Part shown: piece after piece, positions 1 to 5,046 of the stretch
Numbering within the stretch: the first letter of the stretch is position 1
How the letters are laid out: every line of letters begins with the position of its first letter
Assembly (NCBI GenBank): GCA_030642885.1
Contig: DAOWMX010000153.1
Location: 1 to 5,692, forward strand
Origin: Anaerolineales bacterium
GTDB taxonomy: Bacteria > Chloroflexota > Anaerolineae > Anaerolineales > E44-bin32
DNA: 5,692 nucleotides
Direction: 5' to 3'
Notes under the pieces: model-generated
Told to the model about the DNA's origin: nothing
Database searches by the model: none
The model's input: the letters and a program-made list of their open reading frames with translations, nothing else
Position numbers and translations under genes: made by a program

Positions 1-98
1 CCGCCTTTCTATGCCAGGGCTTCACGTGCAAACTCCCAACCACCGACCCGGAACAACTGAAGAAACTCATTTCAGATTCCGGCACGCCCAGAGGTTGA
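1..98 (+). CDS. 3' end of a probable DUF255 / YyaL (SPATA20-like) thioredoxin-domain protein
   Basis: Reading from base 3 gives 31 residues beginning AFLCQGFTCKLPTTDPEQL and ending at a TGA at 96-98; the start lies outside the window. The pattern Cys-x4-Cys, then Pro and a T-x-D-P-E-x-L ending, is what I recall as the conserved C-terminus of the DUF255 family (YyaL in Bacillus, SPATA20 in man). These proteins have an N-terminal thioredoxin-like domain and a C-terminal alpha/alpha-barrel resembling six-hairpin glycosidases; their function is unsettled. Another frame here (11-205) is also open, but its product is low-complexity and resembles nothing I know, whereas this frame gives a recognisable family ending. 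The gene converges on glmS. The identification rests on a short tail, so it is a good but not certain call. Confidence 0.62.
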   Translation, partial: AFLCQGFTCKLPTTDPEQLKKLISDSGTPRG

Positions 99-163
99 CG
101 CTTTCAAACCCGCTCGGGGACCAGCTTAAACGAAGACACCCTCATCCAAAAGAAAACCGTAAA

Positions 164-191
164 GGCCGACCCGTGTGTCGGTCCGTTCTTT
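164..191 (+). terminator. Candidate intrinsic terminator for the DUF255-like gene
   Basis: A stem GGCCGAC (164-170) / GTCGGTC (177-183), with one G-T pair and the six-base loop CCGTGT, is preceded by an A-rich run (about 148-163) and followed by CGTTCTTTGT, a moderately T-rich tract. It lies 65 bases after the TGA of the plus-strand gene. The T tract is interrupted, so this may be a weak terminator or only a chance hairpin. Confidence 0.42.
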
Positions 192-329
192 GTCCATCTT
201 CATAAACCAGTGCACAGTGTATTGAAATTCAGACACATCCGAAGGTGCGTGTGAAATTGTCATCGTGAACGGGACAAACGCTATCGGCTCGCCGAGTTAC
301 TGAGAGTAACTCTATCAGGTCGCCGCATT

Positions 330-361
330 CTGGAGCGCGGAAGCTCTGCTTGCGGCTCCAG
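330..361. repeat. REP-like imperfect palindrome
   Basis: Read on the minus strand, 361 to 330 folds as CTGGAGC / GCTCCAG (7 bp), then a one-base bulge against nothing, then GC/GC, a two-base CC bulge on the opposite side, and AAGC / GCTT around an AGA loop. That makes about 13 base pairs in 32 bases. There is no T tract on either side, so it does not look like a terminator. The form (a long, bulged, GC-rich hairpin between convergent genes) resembles REP-type dispersed elements. No second copy of the same sequence is present in this window, so its repetitive nature is an inference. Confidence 0.45.
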
Positions 362-398
362 GTAGAGCCTTGAGAATCAAAATCCACACACACAGCAA

Positions 399-427
399 CG
401 GGGGCTGGCCCAGAAGGTCAGCCCCCG
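399..427 (-). terminator. glmS transcription terminator (possibly bidirectional)
   Basis: A 12-bp stem (399-410 with 416-427, one G-T pair, the outer nine pairs perfect, loop CAGAA) lies 22 bases past the glmS stop codon. On the minus strand the stem is followed by TTGCTGTGTGTGTGG, which is T-rich but interrupted. On the plus strand it is followed by CAATCTATTCTTG. Both sides are moderately T-rich, so the hairpin may stop transcription from both convergent genes. Confidence 0.68.
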
Positions 428-449
428 CAATCTATTCTTGCGTCCCGGG

Positions 450-2291
450 TTACTCTACAGTTACGCTCTTGGCGAGATTGCGAGGTTGATCCACATCTGC
501 ACCACGCAGCACACCCGTGTGGTATGCAAGTAATTGAAGTGGGATGATCGTCGTCACTGGACTTAGCAGCCAGGGCGTCTCTGGCACCCATAACATGTGA
601 TCCGCAATTCCTTGCAGCAGCTCATCTCCATCCGTCGCAACGGCGATGACGTTGCCTCCCCGAGCTTTTGTCTGTTCGATCTGACTGAGCATTTTTTCAT
701 ACCAGGGGTCTTTAGGCGCAATTGCGATGACTGGCATATCCTCATCGATCAATGCTATCGGCCCATGTTTCATCTCGCCCGCCGGATAGGCTTCGGCGTG
801 GATGTAGGAAATCTCCTTGATCTTCAATGCTCCTTCGTAGGCGATGGGCATATTGATGCCGCGACCAAGATAGAGGCAATGTTCCGCTTCCTTAAGTTCC
901 CAAGCCACTTTTTCGATATCACCGGAGCGATCCAAACATTGTCCGACGAGGTCTGGGATGCATCGCAGATCGCGCACGAGCTCCATCCTGCGCGTCTCAT
1001 CAAGCGTCCCGCGCATGTCCCCAAGCTGGATTGCCAGCATGTATAGATCTATCAAAGGTGCGGTGAAAGCCTTGGTCGAGGCAACACCGATCTCCGGACC
1101 GGTCTGCATGCTTATAGTTCCATCGGCTATGCGCATGGCTTGCGAGCCAATGGCGTTCACAATACTCCATAAAGTCGCCCCTCGATCACGCGCCTCTTTC
1201 ATCGCCGCCAGCGTATCAGCCGTCTCTCCTGATTGGCTGATGGCAAGTACCACTGTATTTTCATCCACTAGCGGATCCTGATAGCGAAACTCCGATGCTA
1301 TCTCCACCTGCACAGGGATGCGGGCAATGCGCTCGATAAGATGCCGGCCGACCATCCCGGCATGCGCTGCAGTCCCGCACGCGGTGATGATGATTTTGTC
1401 AATTCGCTTAACCAGTTCAGGTGTGAGCTTGAGCTGATGTAGATTAATCTGTCCTTCTTGGAAATCTACCCTGCCGGCGATCGTATCGGTGGTCGAGCGA
1501 ACCTGCTCGAAGATCTCTTTCAACATGAAGTGTTTATACTCACCCTTCTCTGCTGAGACAGGATCCCAGGGCACGTTCATGATCTCAAGGCTAACCTCAT
1601 TGCCTTCCAACGTCATGGTCTTAAAACCGCTCGCGGTCACAACCGCCATCTGCTCCGCCTCAAGAAAAGCCATTTTGCGAGTGTGCTCGAGGATCGCCGG
1701 GATATCAGAAGCAATGAACATTTCATCTTCGCCGATTCCCAGAACAACCCCCCCAGCATTTCCCACTCGTGCGGCGACGATCTTGTCCGGCTCATCTATG
1801 GAGAGCAGAACGATCCCGTGGGCTCCCTCAAGATTCGATATCGCCCTTCTCGCTGCCTCAGTCAGATCATGTCCCATTGCCAGGTAACGTTCAACCAACA
1901 GGACGATGATTTCTGTATCTGTATCGGAACTGAACGAAGCCCCTTCTGCGGTCAATTCATCGCGGAGAGTAAGGAAATTCTCAACGATGCCGTTATGGAC
2001 AATCACAACTCGTCCCGACTCACCCACATGAGGATGAGCGTTCCGTGCACTGGGTTCACCATGGGTAGCCCAGCGGGTATGCCCTATTCCAATGTGACCA
2101 TTAATCGGGTCATTAAATAGGAGTTCGCCAAGGCGGTTAAGTTTCCCTGCATCCCGCCGTATTTTTATCTCACCATCTTCAATTACAGCTATACCCGCCG
2201 AATCATAGCCCCGATACTCTAATCGTTTCAGTCCGTCATAGATGATCGGAGTCGCATCACGCGGCCCAACATAGCCAACGATGCCACACAT
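450..2291 (-). CDS. glmS: Glutamine--fructose-6-phosphate aminotransferase (isomerizing), GlmS
   Basis: This complete 613-residue enzyme makes glucosamine-6-phosphate from fructose-6-phosphate and glutamine in the cytoplasm, the entry step to UDP-GlcNAc for peptidoglycan and LPS. The N-terminal glutaminase domain (about 1-220) starts MCGIVGYVG, so Cys2 becomes the N-terminal nucleophile after Met removal, and has GHTRWATHG (70-78), HNGIVEN (99-105) and SDTDTE (122-127). The isomerase half has two SIS domains with ITACGTA (302-308), SQSGETADT (352-360) and GPEIGVASTKAFT (398-410). Glu493, His509 and Lys608 fit the E. coli catalytic residues Glu488, His504 and Lys603 with a constant offset of five, and the tail DQPRNLAKSVTVE is intact. 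The start is ATG, six bases after a GGAGG ribosome-binding site (2302-2298). Length and motifs are normal for the family. Regulation is probably by the ribozyme in its leader (2549-2343), and a strong hairpin follows the stop codon. Confidence 0.98.
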   Translation of the reverse strand: MCGIVGYVGPRDATPIIYDGLKRLEYRGYDSAGIAVIEDGEIKIRRDAGKLNRLGELLFNDPINGHIGIGHTRWATHGEPSARNAHPHVGESGRVVIVHNGIVENFLTLRDELTAEGASFSSDTDTEIIVLLVERYLAMGHDLTEAARRAISNLEGAHGIVLLSIDEPDKIVAARVGNAGGVVLGIGEDEMFIASDIPAILEHTRKMAFLEAEQMAVVTASGFKTMTLEGNEVSLEIMNVPWDPVSAEKGEYKHFMLKEIFEQVRSTTDTIAGRVDFQEGQINLHQLKLTPELVKRIDKIIITACGTAAHAGMVGRHLIERIARIPVQVEIASEFRYQDPLVDENTVVLAISQSGETADTLAAMKEARDRGATLWSIVNAIGSQAMRIADGTISMQTGPEIGVASTKAFTAPLIDLYMLAIQLGDMRGTLDETRRMELVRDLRCIPDLVGQCLDRSGDIEKVAWELKEAEHCLYLGRGINMPIAYEGALKIKEISYIHAEAYPAGEMKHGPIALIDEDMPVIAIAPKDPWYEKMLSQIEQTKARGGNVIAVATDGDELLQGIADHMLWVPETPWLLSPVTTIIPLQLLAYHTGVLRGADVDQPRNLAKSVTVE

Positions 2292-2342
2292 ACGAAGCCT
2301 CCAGGTTGTAAGTTGTCATCCGATTCCCACTCCCTTCAGCGT

Positions 2343-2549
2343 TGCCTGGCCCGTTACCGATCCAGTATTAACTGCCGGGTTATTACTTCGTAAGGAAAGG
2401 TGTGGGCGTGTGGTACACCCAGAGGGCATCCGCTGATCTTTCGATTTTCCCGGTCCGGAGGTTGGGAGCCTCCAGATCCTTCGGTTAGCCCTGCCCTGCG
2501 GCAGGGAACCCTCTTCCTCGTCTCCCCGAATAATCGGGGCCTCGCGCTA
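2343..2549 (-). ncRNA. glmS ribozyme (GlcN6P-dependent self-cleaving leader RNA) with an enlarged core insertion
   Basis: Read on the minus strand, this leader follows the order of a glmS ribozyme. AGCGC at 2548-2544 predicts cleavage between A2548 and G2547. Then come P1, CCCCGA/TCGGGG (2539-2534 with 2529-2524, loop TTAT); the conserved GACGAGG (2522-2516); and P2.1, AGAGGG (2514-2509) with CCCTCT (2426-2421). From memory the Thermoanaerobacter example has GCAGGG/CCCTGC here, so the helix is kept while its bases change. ATCGAAAGATC and GCGGATGCCC (2445-2424) match the second core strand. P3 is GGGTGT/ACGCCC (2420-2404, loop ACCAC). A plausible P4 is TTACGA/TCGgTAA (2393-2388 with 2360-2354), enclosing GTAATAACC and a P4.1 hairpin CAGT-TAAT-ACTG. 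GCGC can pair with GCGG to form most of P2.2, but the fifth base is G where C is usual, facing A. About 59 bases (2506-2448) are extra. The RNA lies directly upstream of glmS on the same strand. Known glmS ribozymes use GlcN6P as a cofactor for cleavage, which destabilises the mRNA. The outer boundaries are approximate. Confidence 0.87.
2448..2506 (-). other. Two-hairpin insertion inside the glmS ribozyme core
   Basis: In the ribozymes I know, the strand after P2.1 runs almost directly from GGTTT into ATCGA. Here about 59 bases intervene. They can fold as CCCTG/CAGGG (2506-2502 with 2498-2494, loop CCG) and CTGGAGG/CCTCCGG (2475-2469 with 2461-2455, one T-G pair, loop CTCCCAA). GGTT (2510-2507) can also pair with AACC (2486-2483). 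CAGGG is directly duplicated (2498-2489), offering two alternative pairings. It could be a peripheral RNA domain or a small palindromic repeat that landed in a tolerant loop. Confidence 0.6.
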
Positions 2550-2604
2550 CCCTTTCCACCCGTTATTTTTCTGCCAACCACCTCTCAATCTATAGTTGCC
2601 CTTC

Positions 2605-2641
2605 GCTCGAGATTATACACAGTTCACTGCAATTCTGGAAT
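2605..2641 (-). promoter_or_regulatory. Candidate sigma-70-type promoter for the glmS leader
   Basis: A perfect TATAAT lies on the minus strand at 2617-2612, about 65 bases ahead of the ribozyme cleavage site. The -35 region is poor: ATTCCA at 2641-2636, with 18-bp spacing, matches three of six consensus bases. Transcription would begin near 2605, giving a leader of about 57 bases before the cut site. The position is right for a promoter that separates glmS from the acyltransferase genes, but a TATAAT alone in AT-rich DNA is only moderate evidence. Confidence 0.45.
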
Positions 2642-2680
2642 AGGAACCTATAGTTGGGTCCCAAATTTTCGTATCGATAC
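2641..2680. repeat. Cluster of three short perfect palindromes upstream of the glmS promoter
   Basis: Within 40 bases lie GTATCGATAC (2680-2671), TTGGGACCCAA (2664-2654) and TAGGTTCCTA (2650-2641). They sit directly upstream of, and reach into, the candidate -35 region of the glmS promoter. Such sites could bind dimeric regulators. The three are unlike each other, so they do not look like repeats of one operator, and chance is possible. Confidence 0.35.
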
Positions 2681-2737
2681 CTTTTTAGAGCGGCCTGCAC
2701 CGGTAATTTATAAAAAAAAACATCGCAATAATTATGG

Positions 2738-3472
2738 CTATACGAATTCGATAGTCTTGGTCGTAGCTTTTGATATGTCGCTGTAAACACCACGATGATC
2801 GTCTGGCAGCAATTCAGCCAGGACATACATCGCCTCGTCCGTCATTTGACGCAGCGTTTCATGATCAACCCGTTCATCCCCCGTTCTAAATCTGAAAGCC
2901 CGTCCTACCTTCACGGATGCGCCCTTTTTTAGCCAGCGCAAAGGGTTGAACGTTGGAAAGCCTTTCGAGCCGGTGACAGCGACAGGGATGATCAGCGCAC
3001 CGCTCTTTGCCCCAAGGTAGGCGATGCCCTCTTTGCCTCGTTGGAGCGCTGGGCTGCGAGTCCCCTCAGGCGCCATAAGGATGCATTCCCCCGCATCCAA
3101 AACTCCAAGCGCTTGGCGTATCGCCCGCCTATCGAACTCCTGCCTTCGAACCGGAATGACCTCCCAGAGTTTGGGGAAGATTCCGATGAGCGGGTATTGA
3201 TACACTTCGATTTTCGCCAATGGAACCACATTTCTGGGCATCGCGCCGAGGACCACTACAGGATCGATTAAGGCGATATGGTTAATCATCACAATCGCCG
3301 GGCCCTCATTTGGAAAGTTCTCTAATCCTTCTGCGCCTTCGTACTTCGCTAATACGCCAAAGCCAATGTACTTAAGAATCCAGCGTAATTTCCACCTTAT
3401 CTTCTCAAGTGATTGATGATCGTATTCTTCGGTGTGGGAAATTCGTTTTTCACTCTGCGCCGAGATCATCAT
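2738..3472 (-). CDS. PlsC-family 1-acylglycerol-3-phosphate acyltransferase (second of a tandem pair)
   Basis: A predicted membrane-associated acyltransferase of 244 residues. Family members move an acyl group from acyl-ACP or acyl-CoA to lysophosphatidate or a similar lysolipid. Numbered from the first ATG, it has the catalytic block NHIALIDP with His65 and Asp70 (HX4D), a following region ending IPVRRQEFD that matches block II, APEGTRS (134-140), the block that binds the glycerol phosphate, and IPVAVTG (about 162-168) as block IV. It overlaps the upstream acyltransferase by one base (TGATG), which suggests translational coupling. A TTG three bases earlier is also in frame, but only two bases would then separate it from the GAGGGGA ribosome-binding site, so an ATG (3472 or 3469) is better. 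It ends LLPDDHRGVY, echoing LLPHAYRGLY in its neighbour, which points to an old duplication. The exact lysolipid substrate cannot be read from sequence. Confidence 0.9.
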   Translation of the reverse strand: MMISAQSEKRISHTEEYDHQSLEKIRWKLRWILKYIGFGVLAKYEGAEGLENFPNEGPAIVMINHIALIDPVVVLGAMPRNVVPLAKIEVYQYPLIGIFPKLWEVIPVRRQEFDRRAIRQALGVLDAGECILMAPEGTRSPALQRGKEGIAYLGAKSGALIIPVAVTGSKGFPTFNPLRWLKKGASVKVGRAFRFRTGDERVDHETLRQMTDEAMYVLAELLPDDHRGVYSDISKATTKTIEFV

Positions 3473-4161
3473 CAAGATCCCCTCGCATAAAGGCCGCGAT
3501 ATGCGTGTGGAAGCAGATCCGCGATCGCAACCATGATTCTTTCCGTCTGATGGCTTAATATTTCCTTCCGCTCAGCTGATTGCCATGGAATCTCCGGTAG
3601 TTCAATCATCTCACCGACTGACATAATAAGCTGCGTTCGACGAAATTTTCGGATCTCATCTGCCAGGATAGCCGTTCCGGCGATCCCCACTGGCATAACG
3701 TTTACCCCGGCCTTGGCGGCTGTATAAACCGCGCCTGCGGAGGCTTGCTGCAAACCTGGTTTACGTGAGCGCGTGCCTTCGGGGAAAATGAGAACCGGTC
3801 TCCCAGCCTCTAATCTCTCCACCATCGTCTTAAGCAATTGGCGATCAAACCGCCCGCGATGAACAGGGATCGTCCCATAGAGTCGCATGATCTGGCTCTG
3901 AATCGGTCGCTCGAGAATTTCCACAGCGCCTGCCACCTCAATCACCCGCGGCCAGAACGAGACGATTAACGGAGGTTCGAAAATCGAGACGTGGTTTACA
4001 GCGATGACGTAGGCCCCCTCTTCAGGTATGTTTTCAATACCTGTAACCTGGACCCGGCTTAGAAGCCGGAATAAGTTGCGAAAAAACACTCGAGATACAG
4101 GTCGGAACACCCGAGAATACCAGGGGAGGGAATAATCACTGCCGGCTTCATTCCCTCGCAT
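3472..4161 (-). CDS. PlsC-family acyltransferase with HX4E in place of HX4D (first of a tandem pair)
   Basis: A 229-residue PlsC-type glycerolipid acyltransferase, probably attached to the inner face of the membrane through its hydrophobic, basic N-terminus (WYSRVFRPVSRVFF). Block I reads NHVSIFEP, with His57 and Glu62: the usual HX4D catalytic pair appears here as HX4E, a conservative change. Block II is GTIPVHRGRFD (96-106), block III FPEGTRSR (126-133) and block IV VMPVGIAG (155-162), all intact. The ATG start follows AGGGGA (4175-4170) by eight bases, and a single base separates it from the cmk stop codon. The cmk-plsC order is common in bacteria. The neighbouring paralogue has the canonical Asp, so the two may differ in substrate or in activity. 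No truncation or frameshift is seen. Confidence 0.88.
   Translation of the reverse strand: MRGNEAGSDYSLPWYSRVFRPVSRVFFRNLFRLLSRVQVTGIENIPEEGAYVIAVNHVSIFEPPLIVSFWPRVIEVAGAVEILERPIQSQIMRLYGTIPVHRGRFDRQLLKTMVERLEAGRPVLIFPEGTRSRKPGLQQASAGAVYTAAKAGVNVMPVGIAGTAILADEIRKFRRTQLIMSVGEMIELPEIPWQSAERKEILSHQTERIMVAIADLLPHAYRGLYARGS
3478..3484 (-). promoter_or_regulatory. Ribosome-binding site that decides the start of the second acyltransferase
   Basis: GAGGGGA (3484-3478, minus strand) sits five bases before the ATG at 3472, eight before the ATG at 3469 and only two before the in-frame TTG at 3475. The spacing argues against TTG initiation. The site lies inside the last codons of the upstream gene. Confidence 0.6.
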
Positions 4162-4162
4162 A

Positions 4163-4858
4163 TTAAGCTTCCCCTGATTGAGTTACATCTTCTGCGAGCG
4201 CGAGCGCCCTCTTAAAAACATCATCGATGGACATCTTTGTCGAGTCGAGTATTACCGCATCCTCAGCGGGGCGCAGCGGTGCTAGTGCGCGAGTCGAATC
4301 GAGCCTGTCCCGTTCGCGCATCCCGTCGAGGATCACATCAACGTTCACAGAATTCCCGCGACCCAGGCTTTCTTCAAAGCGCCGATTTGCTCTGGCTTCA
4401 ACAGAAGCGTCCAAATAAATCTTTAATTCTGCCTCCGGCAGGACGACAGTCCCAATGTCCCTGCCAGCCATTACAACCGCTCCCCGCAAACCAATCTCGC
4501 GTTGACGCCTGGTCATCGCCTCACGCACACCCGGATACATTGACACCTGTGACACGTTCTCGTCTACCGCTGGGCTACGGATCTCCCAGGTCACATCCTC
4601 CCCATCCATGAGAACATCACACTGGCGACCGTCATCGCTGCTCGGTGGGAGCACATCAAGATCCAGATCATGTGCAATCGCGGACACAGCAGATTCATCT
4701 TCGACAGAGGTGTCGGACTTCAAAGCTGCCAGAGTAACCCCCCGGTACATCACACCGGTGTCAAAGTAAAGATAATCAAGCGCAGAGGCGAGATTCTCGG
4801 CCAAAGTCGATTTTCCGGAGGCGGCTGGCCCATCGATGGCGATCATCCTTGCTTTCAA
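4163..4858 (-). CDS. cmk: Cytidylate kinase (CMP/dCMP kinase)
   Basis: A complete 231-residue Cmk that phosphorylates CMP and dCMP with ATP. It thereby recycles the CMP released in phospholipid synthesis and supplies CDP/CTP. It has the P-loop GPAASGKST (10-18), DTGVMYRG (33-40) of the nucleotide-binding region, GRDIGTVV (132-139), which is typical of bacterial Cmk, and the lid/arginine region RERDRLDSTR (181-190) followed by APLRPAEDAVILDST. The size is normal for the long bacterial type. The start is taken as TTG at 4858 because GAGGAGGT lies eight bases upstream; the in-frame ATG at 4846 would be 20 bases from that site, though it would still give an intact P-loop. It heads a tight three-gene group with two acyltransferases. 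No convincing promoter was found in the 188 bases upstream. Confidence 0.96.
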   Translation of the reverse strand: MKARMIAIDGPAASGKSTLAENLASALDYLYFDTGVMYRGVTLAALKSDTSVEDESAVSAIAHDLDLDVLPPSSDDGRQCDVLMDGEDVTWEIRSPAVDENVSQVSMYPGVREAMTRRQREIGLRGAVVMAGRDIGTVVLPEAELKIYLDASVEARANRRFEESLGRGNSVNVDVILDGMRERDRLDSTRALAPLRPAEDAVILDSTKMSIDDVFKRALALAEDVTQSGEA

Positions 4859-4865
4859 GCTTCAG

Positions 4866-4873
4866 ACCTCCTC
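4866..4873 (-). promoter_or_regulatory. Strong ribosome-binding site that supports a TTG start for cmk
   Basis: GAGGAGGT (4873-4866, minus strand) is near-complementary to the 16S rRNA tail and stands eight bases before TTG (4858) but 20 before the first ATG (4846). This favours TTG as initiator. Confidence 0.7.
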
Positions 4874-4906
4874 AACCACGATAAGGGATTCCCATTTCCA
4901 TAACGG

Positions 4907-4933
4907 TTTCGAGCTTCGTGAAGCGCAGCGAAA
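4907..4933. repeat. REP-like interrupted hairpin upstream of cmk
   Basis: TTTCG (4907-4911) and CGAAA (4929-4933) enclose the perfect hairpin GCTTC-GT-GAAGC (4913-4924). The internal loop has one base on one side and four on the other, giving ten pairs in 27 bases. The wording GAAGCGCAGCGAAATCT resembles short intergenic palindromic repeats I have seen in many environmental genomes. It ends about 35 bases before the cmk ribosome-binding site, so it would be in the leader if transcription starts upstream. Copy number cannot be judged here. Confidence 0.4.
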
Positions 4934-4949
4934 TCTAAGGGTCCTCTAT

Positions 4950-4988
4950 GTGGCCTAACCATCAATAACTTCTGTTCTTTCAGGCCAC
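4950..4988. repeat. Inverted repeat GTGGCCT/AGGCCAC between the sulfatase and cmk
   Basis: Perfect 7-base arms (4950-4956 and 4982-4988) flank a 25-base loop. No T tract follows on the minus strand, so it is a poor intrinsic terminator for the sulfatase. It could be a protein-binding site, a repeat remnant or chance. Confidence 0.35.
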
Positions 4989-5046
4989 TCCCCATTCAAG
5001 AATTGGTCGACAGTTGTAGATTCCTATTCATAGCACAAATCACGTA

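Larger units (their letters stand above)
99..449. other. Convergent intergenic region with structured elements and no gene
   Basis: I see no credible coding sequence in these 351 bases. They separate the ends of two convergent genes and hold, in order, a terminator-like hairpin (164-191), a perfect 7-bp hairpin GAGTTAC/GTAACTC at 294-312 with the loop TGAGA, a complex palindrome (330-361) and a strong GC-rich hairpin (399-427). The bases 310-316 (CTCTATC) can also pair with 361-367 (GGTAGAG), including one G-T pair, so that the palindrome sits inside a longer stem. Nothing here resembles a tRNA. Confidence 0.6.

Noticed and set aside
11..205. 64-codon plus-strand frame starting ATG at 11
   Set aside because: It is out of frame with the recognisable DUF255-like C-terminus and runs through the candidate terminator; its sequence is arginine/proline-rich filler.
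597..2120. Several long plus-strand frames opposite glmS
   Set aside because: They are antisense shadows of a conserved gene with complete motifs on the minus strand.
2354..2581. Minus-strand open frame of 75 codons across the glmS leader
   Set aside because: It lies over the ribozyme; its product is low-complexity and unlike any family I know, and its openness follows from structured GC-rich RNA. It also has no good ribosome-binding site.
2711..2737. Run of nine T on the minus strand just after the second acyltransferase, as an intrinsic terminator
   Set aside because: The bases before the run are AT-rich and form no GC stem (only a weak ATAATTAT palindrome), so a hairpin terminator is not supported.
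2400..2826. Open frames on both strands through the leader, promoter and acyltransferase 3' end (2400-2786 plus, 2590-2826 minus)
   Set aside because: They overlap the ribozyme and a well-supported gene in other frames and give no recognisable protein.
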